Positions 41,702 to 54,200 of a stretch of 64,000 bases of DNA are shown here, piece after piece. The notes below the pieces were generated by a model. That model was not told the DNA's origin. It saw only the letters and a list, made by a program, of their open reading frames with translations, and made no database searches. The DNA comes from Curvularia sp. ZM96. Its lineage: Eukaryota; Ascomycota; Dothideomycetes; Pleosporales; Pleosporaceae. The stretch's first letter is position 1. Every line of letters begins with the position of its first letter. Location of the stretch: positions 310,001 through 374,000 of the forward strand of contig JAJGBQ010000004.1 of the NCBI GenBank assembly GCA_022457065.1, read 5' to 3'. The position numbers and the translations under genes were made by a program.

Positions 41702-44700
41702 ATGTACAAGGTCAAGGCCGTGTACGACTACTCGTCCCCCCACGAGGACGACCTCGACTTCAAGGCTGGCCAGGTCATTACCGTCACCGAGGAGGAGGGT
41801 GACGATTGGTATGTCGGCGAATACACAGACAATGGCGGCGTCAAGCACGATGGCCTCTTCCCCAGGAACTTCGTCGAACGCTACGAGCCCGAGCCGCCGC
41901 CACGCCCAAACCGGGCCTCACGCTACAAGCCATTGGAGCCGCCCGCTGCACAAGAAGCTCCTCCTACCCCTCAGATGCCCCAGCAGGAACCTGAGCCAGC
42001 ACAACCTGAGGAGCCCCAGCCGCCCAAGCCCCAGCCGCCTCCCGTAGAGGTCCCAGCTATCGCCAAAAACACTCCCTTGCCAATGTCGCCCATGTCTCCT
42101 CCTTCGGCATCCAGTGCAAAGGCCCCGGAGCCTCTCCAAGCGCAATCTGAGGCGCCGAAACCTGCTGCTCCTGCCAAAAAGCCCCCACCTCCAGTCGCTG
42201 CAAAGTCCAATGCCTTCCGAGATCGTATTGCGGCTTTCAATGCCCCAGCTGCTGCTCCCATTCAGCCATTCAGGCCGTCCGGCGGTGCACCGACCAACTT
42301 CATCAAGAAGCCTTTTGTTGCTCCTCCACCAAGCCGCAATGCATACGTCCCTCCTGCTCGCGAGGCCCCTCCAATCAAGACGTATCGCCGCGAAGAAGAC
42401 CCGGAAATCGCAGAGCGCCAGGCGCGAGACCGCGAAGATGCCGAACGCGCAGGTCTTGTCTCTCACGATACTCCCAATTCCAACGAGGGCGAAGAGCAGC
42501 AACAACCCAAGATCAGCTTGAAGGAAAGAATTGCCCTTCTCCAGAAGCAGCAGCAAGAACAGGCAGAGAGGGCTGCTGCAATCATGAAGGAAAAGCCGAA
42601 GCGGCCGCCGGTGGTGAAGAGGGCAGAGTCGCAAGATCGCCAGGCTGATGACAGTGAAGACACTGGTTTAGAGCGTGTTGGCAGTGGAACTTCCAAGCCC
42701 CGTGCTTCGGTCGACCAAGCTCGTCCTCGCACCTCACAGGATGTCAAGTCACCCGATTCACAGGCTCATAACCGTGAGCTCCTTAGCGAGAATGATGCCG
42801 ACCAGTCAGGCGCCGGCGATACCGAAGACGCTGGAGCTGAGTCTACAAGTGTCGAGGGCGACGAAGAGAGACCAAAGAGCAGACACCCGCCCCCACCAGC
42901 ACCCAGGGCTGCTGCTGCCCCAGCGCAAGAGCCCGATGTTGGCGACGAACAAGGTGCTGTAGAAGAAGACGAGGAAGAGGAAGAGGAGGACGAGATGGAT
43001 GCGGAAACGAGACGGAAGCTGGAGCTCCGTCAACGTATGGCCAAGATGAGTGGCGGCATGGGCATGCCCGGCATGTTTGGTGGTATTCCTATGGGAGCTC
43101 TTCCTCCTAAGCCACCGAAACCTGCAAAGAAGAAGTCAATCACAGACAAAAAACCCGAGGAATCGGAGGGGTACTCTTCGCCTCAGCAACCGGTGCCCAT
43201 GTTCCGTATCCCTCTGCCACAGGCCCAGAAAAAGGAACAAGATGAACCTTCGCTCTCCGTGGAAAAGGAGGAAGAGACTCCTCACACAGTTACCGACGCC
43301 CACAAAGCAGACGAGGTACCTGATGTAGAGGACGTGGTTGCCCAGCCCGTTGAGAGCACACCCACAGGCGACCACCCCCCGCCTGTCCCATCAGACAGTA
43401 AGTTCATGATTCCTCGCAAACCGATTTCCGCCTTCATACACCATGGCCCAGACTACTTTCAGCTGCCATCTTCCGAGACACTGTCAAAGACGTACGTTAC
43501 TTGTGACGGTGTATCGGAATATGTCATGACTGTTTGTGTGTCTAGTATGTGTGTGGACTGAGCTTTGTACACATGCCAATCTTCTGGTTTGATGCTAATT
43601 CTTCACAGAACGACCTGCACCTCCACCAGTACCATCAGCGTGTAAGTTGTAGCGTAACTAAATTCTCACTCATACTGACCACGTCTAGCTCGTCCTGTTC
43701 CCCCACCGCCACCTCCACAGGTTGCATCTCCAGGACCTGGCTCCGAGTCTGGTGATGAGATGACAGATGCGGCCAACACGCCATCTGCTGCTGTTCAATC
43801 CCCATCTGGAAAGCGAGCTTCCTACTTCGCATCTGGTGAGCAGCAACATGACTTGTCTGAAAGACGCGCACCACCCGTTCCCACAGCTGGCCCTCCATCA
43901 GCCGCAAGCCGACCACCTCCACCACCGCCACCAACTTCGGCGCCCCCTTCTCGCCATGCGGATCTGCCCATAAGAAAGCTGGATCGAACTGAAGGGGAAA
44001 CAGATTATGAGGGAGACTATGATACGGACATGGCACCCGAGGCAACGCACAAGGATGCTTTGAAGTCGCATGCTAGAAGCTCGAGTGTTGAAGATGATAC
44101 CATGACGGATGAGCCAACCTCTGCACGATCGCCAACAATACCTCAGGGTATGCCACCCGTACCCCCAGTTCATCGTGGAGTACCGCCCCCTCCTCCTCAA
44201 CAGCCGCCTGGTCGAACATCAACAGACGCTCCACGTGGTGCTCCTCCCCTACCGCCTGTACCCCCACCCAATCGCAGTGCCCACTCAGCAGAGGACGATG
44301 ATGAGTATGACCCTTTCAAGTACACTGGACCTCCACCCCTCGCCGCGTCCCCAGCTCCTAGGACAGTCCCACCTCCTCCACCACCTCCACTACAGAACCG
44401 TCCTCCTCCACCCATGCCGCCATCTATTCCTCCGTCTCTACCTAACCAAAGAGCTGAGTCCGAGGAGGAGGATGATCTATACTCGTCACCTCCGCCCCGG
44501 AAATCGCATGATCGGCCGCCACCCCCACCGCCTCAGGCTCCACCACACCAGCATGCTCCACCACCTCTGCCTCAGCAACAAGCGCCGCCGTTTCCACCTC
44601 AAGAGAGAGCAGCTCCACCTCCTCCGCCTCCACAAGAGTTCCATTCCCCACAACTACCGCCTATGGACCCACAATCTCGAGTGTTGTCAAACCGGAAGTC

Positions 44701-45520
44701 GCTTGATGCAAGTCATCTGATGGGTACACGACAGTCTATGGATCAGCTCCGTTCGGGCTCAATGCATCAGGATTTCATCGCCGAGGAACTTGACCTCGGG
44801 GCTTCTTCTCATTGGTGGACCCAACCCAACCTGCTTCCCCCATCACTGCAAGGTCGTAAGGATGTCATTGTGGATATGAAGGAGTCACAATCTGACAATA
44901 CTGTGGAGAAGCTGATCAAGGTCCTTTACTTTGACTACTCACAAACAATCATCTCTGCTCGCTTCGAGGCCAACAATGTTTCCAGTGTTGAGTTGGAGCA
45001 ACACAAAGAACCGCCGCCTCCTCGTCAACGTCCAGACCAACTCGAGAATGCTTATGAGCAGTTTGGCCGACAGATTGCCAAAGCTATCGAATCCAAGCAG
45101 AACACGGTCGTTGGGAATGGCACCCCTCATGTCCTGATTGAAGAGCTACTCAAGCCTTTTGCCGACGCCCTTCCACCAGTCTCGACTCGCTCATACGGTG
45201 CGCTCGTTTACGCCAACCTGGCTAATGCATCAACCCAGTCCTTTGACGAGATACGCCCTGGTGACATCATCAGTTTCCGCAATGCCAAATTCCAAGGCAA
45301 AGCCGGACCCATGCATGCCAGATACAACATGGATGTCGGCAAGCCTGATCACGTTGCTGTAGTCGTGGAGTGGGACGGCAGCAAGAAAAAGGTGCGCGCG
45401 TGGGAACAAGGACGTGAGCACAAGAAGGTCAAGCCCGAGAGCTTCAAGATGGGTGATCTGAGATCTGGAGAAGTACGGGTTTGGCGTGTAATGAGTAAGA
45501 GTTGGATTGGGTGGAACTAG
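41702..45520 (+). CDS. BBC1: Actin-patch SH3 protein Bbc1 (Mti1)
   Basis: Three exons (41702-43397, 43609-43641, 43689-45520) splice in frame to 1,186 residues. The middle exon is only 33 nt. An N-terminal SH3 domain covers ~1-65 (YKVKAVYDYSSPHEDDLDF; DDWYVGEY; GLFPRNFVERYEPE), with ALYDY and the PxNYV-like PRNFV motif intact. A very long Pro-rich and acidic region follows, with many PPPPPP runs that would bind other SH3 proteins, a Gly/Met-rich hinge (KMSGGMGMPGMFGGIPMGAL), and a C-terminal globular domain from ~960 (SHWWTQPNLLPPSL; DEIRPGDIISFRNAKFQGKA; HVAVVVEWDGSKKKVRAWEQ) known from fungal BBC1/AIM3 proteins as a cysteine-protease-like fold. Bbc1 restrains Las17/WASP-driven actin assembly at endocytic patches and binds type I myosins. 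Confidence 0.94.
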
Positions 45521-46804
45521 AAACGATGCAGTGTGAGAAGATAGCAGTTGATTGGTCGCGAGTGTAATCAGTAGCCAGCAAGCGTGTGTGATGGTGTGTC
45601 ATTTGATAGTCTCGAACAGTCCATTGTCATGGTGTTAAGAAGCTCATTTGTTGTGCGCTTTCGCGATCTTTGAGGCCTGAATGTCACTGGAGCCATGTTC
45701 TAGTGGGTGCGGCGTCGATTTGAAAAGAATAAAAATGCAAAGATATTGCCGTTATGAGATTAGGGCTTACGTGAGATGTTTGATTTTCGAGGGTTCAAGC
45801 AGACGACCAAGAGAGCAAAAGAAGATTACCAATATGAAGAAGCAGCAGTTCATACTTGGTTTGAACGGTTGGTCTAAATTTTTGTCTCTGTTGTGTTATG
45901 TGCTTGATACTCTGGCAATGAGGAAACAGAGCGCATGCTGTAACTACATGGAAAATGCCGCATCCTATTCTTGATCTCGACTTAGTAATTAACCTATTTG
46001 AGTTGTGGAGTTAGGGTTGGCTGGCTTACATATCTCCCACCGTTCTCTGCAGGGAATACGCATGCCGGGAGATGATGCAAGAGGCTTGATTCGTCTTGCA
46101 CCCACAAAAAAAGGTTGGGTTTCCTCACCCCTCCCACCCCAAAAGCTCGGTTTTTGACAACGCCGACAAAACGCGAGAATACCGACAGCGCGGGAACACG
46201 GTGTGGGTAAGTTACCAGATAGCGAAAGCTAGAGCCAAGGGCGCTGGTAAAGGGCGCTACTTTTAATGTCCCGCCAGTAAAAAAGGGCGGATGGACAATG
46301 CAAACTAGATAGAGCCTAAGGGGCATTTCTCGGAGAACGAGCGAGACTTTTCCGTAGGATATTGATATTGGTATGATTGATAAGATGCATGTATGTTTCG
46401 CGGATAAGACAAGATGACGTCGCATGTACCGTAACCATTCGCCACAACCACAAAAACAAATTATATGCAAGCTTAGCATTTGATTAGTGAAGCACCCCCC
46501 GCACGCTGGGTTGGATTTTTGCGAATCCCCGAGTGCCCGGATAAGAAGAAAGCATAGCACGGCGTTTAGGTATGGCGAGGCGAGGGCGATCCCCAAGGCT
46601 CGGGTCCTACGAGTGGACCGTCACATTAGTAGCGGTTTCAAGGGAGCTTAAGTCCGGGAATAACGACATACTACATGGACGACATGTGACGTGCTTGCTG
46701 ATAGAATACTTAAGGGTTCCTGTGTCCCTGCCCTTTGGGAGTCCAAGCTAGAGTGATCGAAACTACTCCGCGACCGCCCCTTTGGGTATATTTCTTCCAT
46801 TGCA
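45521..46804. other. Intergenic region between BBC1 and the MFS gene
   Basis: 1.28 kb with the BBC1 3' end and the MFS promoter. A 200-codon minus-strand frame at 45994-46596 has no recognisable domain and I do not accept it as a gene. Confidence 0.4.
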
Positions 46805-48547
46805 ATGGCAGACCAATCCCCAAATACAACAACAACTACAACGGCTACGCCTGCACCCATGGCACCACGATCCGACGACCCTCACCTCACGCCCGTAGAA
46901 GCGGACTGGGAAAAGAGTCAAGACGACGCCAATCTCACGAGCGATACACCCCCGGATCTCGAAAAGGGATTATCATCTGACGAAGACGCCCCGGCGCCCG
47001 CCCCAGCACCGAAAAAAGACGAATTCCTCGTTGAGTTTGACGGCCCAAGTGACCCTGATAACCCAAAGAACTGGTCGCCCAGACGAAGATGGGGAATCAC
47101 AGCTGCAATGGGTTCCATGGTGTTTACCGTCACGTTTGCCAGTTCAATCTTCAGTGTAAATCTTGCTGTTATAAGAGATCTGTTTGATGTCGAGCTTGTT
47201 ACCGCTACGCTTGGTGTTGCGCTGTTCGTTCTCGTATGTTGGATTCCCCCCTTTGGCACCTTCTGATTCAAATCATGCCGTTCAGTAGCTAATTGTTCGT
47301 GATTAGGGATTCGTATTCGGGCCCATCGCGTTTGGACCCATGTCTGAGGTCCTTGGGCGTAGGATTCCACTCTTCTTTGGTTTTGCACTCTTTGCTATCT
47401 TCCAGATCCCTGTTGCTCTTGCTCAGAATATGGCGACTGTTTGCGTTGGTCGCTTCCTAGGCGGCTTCTTTGCTGCTGCACCGCTTGCAGTCGTGGGCGG
47501 AGCGCTGGCGGACCTGTGGGATCCGATTCCTCGATCGTACGCTATCTGTATTTTCGCGGCTGGAGGTTTTGCGGGCCCTGTCGCAGGTCCCATTGCTGGT
47601 GGATTCATTACCGAGTCGCATCTGGGATGGAGGTGGACGTCCTGGATTACGCTAATTATGGCTGGTCTGTTTGGCGTCATTGGATGCTTTGTTATACCAG
47701 AAACTTCGGCAGCTAGGATACTCCAGCTCCGTGCTGCCCGACTGCGCAAAGAGACCGGAAATACTCAGTACCATGCTGCTGCAGACGCAAACAAGTTGAC
47801 CGTGGATAGAGTCGTCCACGTCTACCTCCTCAGGCCCTTTATCATGTTCGCCCAAGAGCCCATTCTGGCTCTCGTAACAGCCTACATGAGCTTTTTATAC
47901 GGCATCGTCTATCTCCTTTTCGAAGCTGTAAGTCATTCCTTTTACTCCTCTGTCTCTTTCAGTAAGCTTACACAGACCCATAGTTCCCAGTCTCCTTCTA
48001 CGAAGAGCGCGGCTGGTCCCTTGGCGTCTCGCAGCTCCCGTTCGCCGCCTTCATCGTCGGAATCGTCATGGGCGCAGGCATCATCGCCTACAGCTCCGCC
48101 ACAAACTTCACGCGCGCGTACCGCAAGCACGGCAAAGTCGTTCCTGAGGAGCGTCTGCCACCCATGATCGTCGGAGCCATCGCCCTTCCAGCCGGTCTGT
48201 TTTGGTTTGCATGGACAAGCAATCCGCATATCACATGGGTGCCACAAGTGCTTTCCGTCGCCTTGCTTGGATTTGGCTGCATGGTCCCGTTTTGGCAGGG
48301 CATGAGCTACCTCATCGACTGCTACGGGTTCTACTCCAACAGCGCCATCGCAGTCAATACCTTTATCCGATCGTTTGCCGGCGCCTTTTTCCCCCTCTTT
48401 ACACACGCCATGTACCATAACCTCGGAGTGCCATGGGCCACGTCTCTGCTGGGCTTCATCTGTGTTGCCTTTATACCTGTGCCGATACTCTTTTACATCT
48501 ACGGCGCGAAGATAAGAGCGAAGAGTAAATGGGCCCCAACGGCATAG
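46805..48547 (+). CDS. MFS transporter, DHA1 drug:H+/polyamine type
   Basis: Three exons (46805-47233, 47307-47927, 47984-48547) splice to 537 residues. About 100 cytosolic residues with acidic and Pro/Ala stretches precede the first helix. The mark of the family, FDGPSDPDNPKNWSPRRRW, sits just before TM1. Between TM2 and TM3 is the MFS loop motif FGPMSEVLGRRIPLFFG. Helix 5 carries GGFAGPVAGPIAGG, the antiporter motif C of 12-TM DHA1 proteins. It then has VIPETSAARIL and a second six-helix half ending YIYGAKIRAKSKW. Members export drugs, polyamines or metabolites across the plasma membrane by H+ antiport. It is 29 kb from the RiPP genes, so export of that product is possible but unsupported. 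Confidence 0.93.
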
Positions 48548-49929
48548 CGACAAAGAAGCTCTGGTGTGACTTGGAAATATTAAAGCATAATGGGCGTGGA
48601 CTATAGTTTGGGTATAATCTTGAAATTCGACATAATTCTTACCTTGCGTTCTAGACATTGTACTCTGCCAACGAAAAAAACACTAAAGTTGTCAATATTA
48701 GTTACTGTCACAAGGAAACAACAGGGTCTGCTTTGTGAATAACCACAAATTTCTGGGCACTGCTGGGAGCACCTGGGAAACGTAATCCCATCGAACTTAC
48801 CACCGCTTTGAGTTGGTTTGGTTCTGTGATACTTACTCCTGCATCATGCCTGTGGGCCACTTTGAAGCAACAGTTTCTTCCTGTGTATATTTTACCTTTG
48901 AAACGCCTGGGAGTATGATCCGTGGTAGAAACATGGCTTGAATCTGTTCTGCAATGCACATCATCAGGTTCTTACCTCGTTCTACTGATGTTATGGATTT
49001 TCAATAGAAATATCAGATATGGTGGAGTTGTCTGATTATCGAGCTCAGCAACTTCACACCTTACTGTTTACTATGCACACTTGCAACAAGTCTAGCATGT
49101 ACCTGAAAAGATCGAGTTATCGATTGAAGAAGTGCAACAAAGGTGCACAGTATAAGAACAGGAGTTGTGACATGTGCAATCTCCTGCCTCGTAGAGGTAG
49201 ACCAATGTTGTTTTCTCGTCAATATACTGCGTTTTTCAATGCAGCCAAAAAAACCGAAAATCACGTTTAGTCGTGGGGATGGCATTTTCCCCGACGTGAG
49301 GCCCACCCAGCATGCGTGCTACGCCAGGCTGCCACACGTCCTACTGTGGATTTCCTGTCCGTTGACTTACCATGACAGGGACATTGCCTTCGTTTTTTTT
49401 GAGTCCAGATTCAAAGCTTGCAAGCGAAAGTCACAGCTGTTCTCAAGCGTGACACGCATGTCTGTGCAGAAATCACTGGCTTGCAAACGGAACTGTCACC
49501 AGTCATCGCGATGGCTGCAAATTTTGCACATGCCAGGTCCTTACATCTGAGGGTGCACATATAGGTGCACAAAACAACACGATATGGATAACGCTGTAAA
49601 AGCCGTGGGTCGTTCTTCTCGCAATTGTAACGCTCGGTGCCGTGTCAGGAGACCCATTTTGCGTTGAATCCTGGTGAATGTGCGCCATAGAATTCTGTAG
49701 TTCATTCTTGGCTGTAGCTGTGCACTTGCTAGGTGATCTGGAGACCAACTTGCCCACGTCGCTCTGTATCAGTTCTCCCCCCAAAAGCCTGCATGCTTGT
49801 GAGTGGCTCTAGTGATTTCAAGATTTCATGTGAAGGTAGCCCAATTGAGCAATTTCCGCGTGATTCAAAAGAATGCGGGGGCAAGGGCCGCCTTGTCCAC
49901 GGTCGTAGTTACCGACGTCAGGTAAAAAG

Positions 49930-51090
49930 ACGGCCAACACCTTGCCCTGGCTCGACTCGAACGTGGGACAAAAAGGTTGGACACAAGAGCAAAAAAGTTC
50001 GGACTCGGTGTCGGTGTCCTACATCTTTGCCGCTTCACCGTGGGGGGGGGGGTTCCCTATATATAAGTTAGCGTGGTTCTTTGAATGAAAGAGGAGTTTT
50101 TTGTTGCATATATATAGTTGATAAATGTCTGCAATGGGTGAACCTACAGGTTACCGTTTCGCCCTGGCTCGAGTCGAACGCAGTAGCAACATGACGGCCA
50201 ACGCCTGTGTCCTCACTCATGTGGAGACCCCTTGCTCAACACAAACGCAGCAGCAAAAAGGACATCACTTCTGCCTCCGCTTTTGCCTTGGCTCAGGTAT
50301 AGAAGTCCTGACTTAAGCCAAATGCAGGTGCAAAACAAAAAGCTTAACACTTTGCCATGACCCAAGTGCAGGAGCCCTGGTTCAACTCAAATGCAGAACC
50401 AGAGAGAATGCGACCACTTTTGCTATTGCTTAGGTGCCATTGCGTCGCCTCAGGTGCAGGCACCTTGGCTTAGGTGCGGATGCCTTGGTTTAGGCACAGC
50501 TGCCCTGGCTCGGGTCAAACGCAGGGACAACAACTTGACATTTTGACTCAGCTCAAGTATAGACCCTCGGGTCAAGTTTAGCGTGGGAGCAAAAGTAAGG
50601 CCAACGCTTCTGCCATTGCCCAGGCGCCGTTGCGCTATCTTAGATGCGGATGCCATGGCTGGGTTGCGGCTCGAGTGAACTATATGGGCAAAAACCTTAG
50701 TCTTTTGCCCTGGCTCAAGTGCACAGTCTCGGCTCGAGTCAAGCGTAGGAGTAAAAAGGGTGCCAATGCTTTTGCCATTGCTCGATGCGGGTGCCCTGGC
50801 TCACGTACGTGTGCACTACGAGTGCCCTGGCTTGAGTCAAATGTAGGGGCAAACATCTTAGCATTTCGTTTGGCTTGGCTCAAGTACAGAGCCTCGGCTC
50901 GAGTCGAATGTGGGAGCAAAAGAAAGGCCCATACTCTTGCCATGGCCCGAATCGAACGCCGGAGACCTCGCTTGACTCAAACGTAGGATCAAAAAGAAGA
51001 CCAACACGTTTGCCCTGGCTCAAGTGAAAAGCCTCGGCGAGAGTCGAACTCACGAGCAAAAGATTCGATCGTAGGAGCAAAAAGTTCGGA
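49930..51090. repeat. Degenerate minisatellite, ~67-bp units
   Basis: Repeated variants of TTGCCCTGGCTCAAGTG..., CTCGGCTCGAGTCGAAC and GTAGGAGCAAAAAG recur at loose ~60-70-bp spacing across this stretch, with many substitutions and partial units. No coding frame runs through it. Some units resemble a tRNA T-loop (GTTCGA, read on the other strand), but I find no full tRNA. Confidence 0.75.
49987..50125 (+). repeat. Direct repeat, left copy
   Basis: A ~139-bp segment starting GAGCAAAAAAGTTCGGACTC, with an internal G10 run and TTCCCTATATA, ending GCATATATATAG..ATAAA. It matches 51075-51210 with few differences, in the same orientation. The copies start 1,088 bp apart and bracket most of the minisatellite. 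Confidence 0.85.
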
Positions 51091-51210
51091 CTCGGTGTCG
51101 GTGTCCTACATCTTTGCCGCTTCACCACTTGGGGGGGTTCCCTATATACTAGTTAGCACTGTCCCTTGGACGAAAGATGGACGTTTTGTTGCATATATAT
51201 AGCGAATAAA
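51075..51210 (+). repeat. Direct repeat, right copy
   Basis: Second copy of the segment at 49987-50125, with a shorter G run (7) and small substitutions in its right half. The order of landmarks (GTTCGGACTC, TTTGCCGCTTCACC, TTCCCTATATA, GCATATATATAG, ATAAA) is the same. Confidence 0.85.
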
Positions 51211-54200
51211 GGTTGGTGGTGTCCCTGGTGAAGGGGGCGGCTGACCAGGTAGGGGCGATGGGTGGGACACTGCAAACGTGAAGGGCGGCATCATCGACAG
51301 TTACGGGACACCCATCCCTCAGTCTCACTCAAGGAGACGACGGCAACCAAGACGTCTCGTCTTATTTAACACTGATTGAACGTTCTTGGTTGCAAGACCT
51401 TCGTTTTCTCCTCAGGCCAGCAGCCAAGTCTGTTGTTGAGGCGTACATGTATCCAAGCCAACGGGGATTCCGGCACTCAATACATGACATTGCACATGAA
51501 GTGATGCAGCATCATGTGTTCGTAAGCTCCCATGCAGTACATGCTTGTTGTATACAGCAGTCAAGGCATGTGACCATGTAAGCGAGGACGCGGAGCGCAG
51601 TACAGCCGAAGCTCTCAAGCCTTCGCCGAGATACCCTCTGAGGATTATTGTAGACCGAACTTGATCACAAGGCTTGGGTGGGTGGATACATCCTCTTCTT
51701 GAAATATCTTTGTTTGAGGCTGATGGGGACATACCCGCCTGTGCTTGTGGTGGGCACCCAAGTTTGTTCATCCCGTTGTCAGATCTTGAACAACAGCAGC
51801 CGTTGTTTGTGCTCTGCAACATGCTGGTATCCTGTTACACTTCTGCTGAGCGTTCTGGCATAGGATATCATCAGCGCCTACGCGGAGCAGACTCCCATCC
51901 TTTCATGCCGGTCGTGCGGCTCCGTTGCAGTATCGGGGCCTTAGCTGCACATCTCGGACTTGTCCGCGACTCCGCCGCCCTCCCACCACCCTCGCAACGC
52001 TCAACAACACAATGCAACGGCATACAGGAAGCTTTACAGACGTGCGGCATCCTCTTCGCACTGTTTGGAATCATGACTGTCCTTTCAGCATCATCCATGC
52101 AGCAGGCAGAACAACTGAAGTCTTCCACCAGGCATGTTTGACTCTGAAGTCACGTTTCTTGCGCCGGCATGGTCTTCGCGACACCATCTTTTACTCTTCG
52201 CCAGAGCAGCTGGTAAGTCAAACTTCCTAACAAGAAGCCCCTGAAGAGATTTGTAGCCCCGAGACCAGTCGATGGCAACGCTATCCAGCATAGTGGTTTT
52301 TGTGAACTGACGGGCAGCGATCATCGCCATTGCAGAGCCTCATTGGATGCCGGTAAGCTAACAGAAACCTTCTGTAGTGCGGCAAATGAAGCGATCCTAC
52401 GTCCTCATAATATCGGCATTCCATATGATCGCGTACTTGGTCTCCGCAGACCCCGCCACTACCTTCTCTACAACTTCGAGAAGACCGTATAAACAAGAGC
52501 AGTACAGAGCGACAGGGAAAGCGCCGCACTCGGAGAGACACATTTATCTCTTTGTAAGGCTTGCGATGGGAACGTGACACACTGATAACCATTCCGAGCC
52601 AGGACCGTATGGCTGGGAAGGCTGCTACACATCGAAGCGAGCCCGCCGTGGAGTGTATATATTGACCTAGTCTCGGATGTGGCTGACCATTTCAACCGAC
52701 ACGGGGGACCTTGCAGCTCGAGCGCAAATCGGCTACCAGACTCCGGTAAGCGTTGTGATACTGTAGGCATTGGCTCGATCTAGACATCGCCATGATCCGC
52801 ATAGGCAATGCAGACCACAGGTCAAGCTACATGCCCGTCTCTCTTTACGTGGTAGCGGAAGAGAACTAACATGAGCCTAGGAGAAGCACCGCGAACTCTG
52901 CCATGTCCGGGCAATATTTCGATAGCTGCAGCACAGGATATATTGTCTGACAAAGTATGGATGGCCGGCACGACCAGTCTCGAAACTCACGCAGTGCCTT
53001 CTTGGAAGAAGGATGTTCCTCTATGCGTTGACAATAGCCGTTTCTTGAGAACGCATGCGCATACGCCGATGGCCGCCGGACTGCATTCATAACAAGGGCA
53101 GCATTGCAAATCTAAGGCATAGGTGGAAGGCAAGATCAGAGGACGACACCCGCAACGTGCATGTGGGTGCCTGCCGACGAAGATACCAGCCGCTGGAAAG
53201 AGTTGATGGCGGGATAAATGCGCTTTTCATTGTTACACACGGCATCCTGCATTGCGCGCTGGCCTTGTCTCAGCCGTATAGCTTGTTTCTGACTGGCCCT
53301 GTCGAGAGAAGAGCAAGGAAATTGGCCAGAGATGCGCTTGAAATAAGCCCTTCCCGGTCAACCGGCATGGCCAAATGTCGGTTGCATAATGGCTGCAGTA
53401 ACACGGTGGAAGCGATGAGCGATCATACATCCAGTGTCTTCCGCGGTGGTATTGCCAGGAGACGCGACATTGCACCTTCAAGGCTGTCTCCAGCGTCGAT
53501 TTGGCAATGCATCCAATGGTCCCCTAGGTATGATGCTCAAAACGGATATGCAACCTAGTCCTCGGAAGAGCTGCATTCGGCTGGAATGTATCACCCAGAC
53601 ACCATAACGATAAAAAGTTTCTGACATGGTCTATAGGTTTGGGGAGAAGTCTGCTCTCATCCGAGACAGAAGCAAGGTGTCGAAAGCAGAGTTTTCTTTC
53701 CGTTTCTTCGTCAGGAAGAGCCACCGTATGTCGGCCATGAGAAGCAACTTCCAGCAGCATCGATGAAAACCAACAGGCCTGTTCCAAGGAGAGACAAAAA
53801 TCGACCGATAAAAGGATACGAGATCAAAGAAAGAGCTGGACAGAGTGTCTCTTCCTAGAGAAGAGACGACTTTTGAGGTTAAGGATCCAGATCCAGAGGT
53901 AGCATGGTGGGGTTTGTCGGTTTTTTCCGGCGGTACCTACGGCAAGCGCACCCAATCTGACTCTGGTTAAACAGCTTCTACCTGTTTTGAACACTGCAGC
54001 TTCCAAGTCATCCAACTCCTTCCTCATAAGTCCATCAAACAGGCCATGGTCGTGGTACTCGGTTGCAGTAAGCCCAACTTCGTAAATGCTGTTTCGCGTG
54101 CACCACGCGATGTGTCCTGGACCGTCCACGATCGGGTCACTGTTGTCGGAACGGTTCACAAAGCCGCCAACCTCCACCACGGCAGTCCGCGTACCGTGTT

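Noticed and set aside
45994..46596. 200-codon minus-strand frame between BBC1 and the MFS gene
   Set aside because: It has no recognisable domain and mixed hydrophobic and low-information composition, and it lies in a normal intergenic interval with no splice structure to extend it.
49930..51090. tRNA-like T-loop motifs in the minisatellite
   Set aside because: GTTCGA-type motifs occur but no matching acceptor stem, D-loop or anticodon arm at proper spacing, so no tRNA is called.
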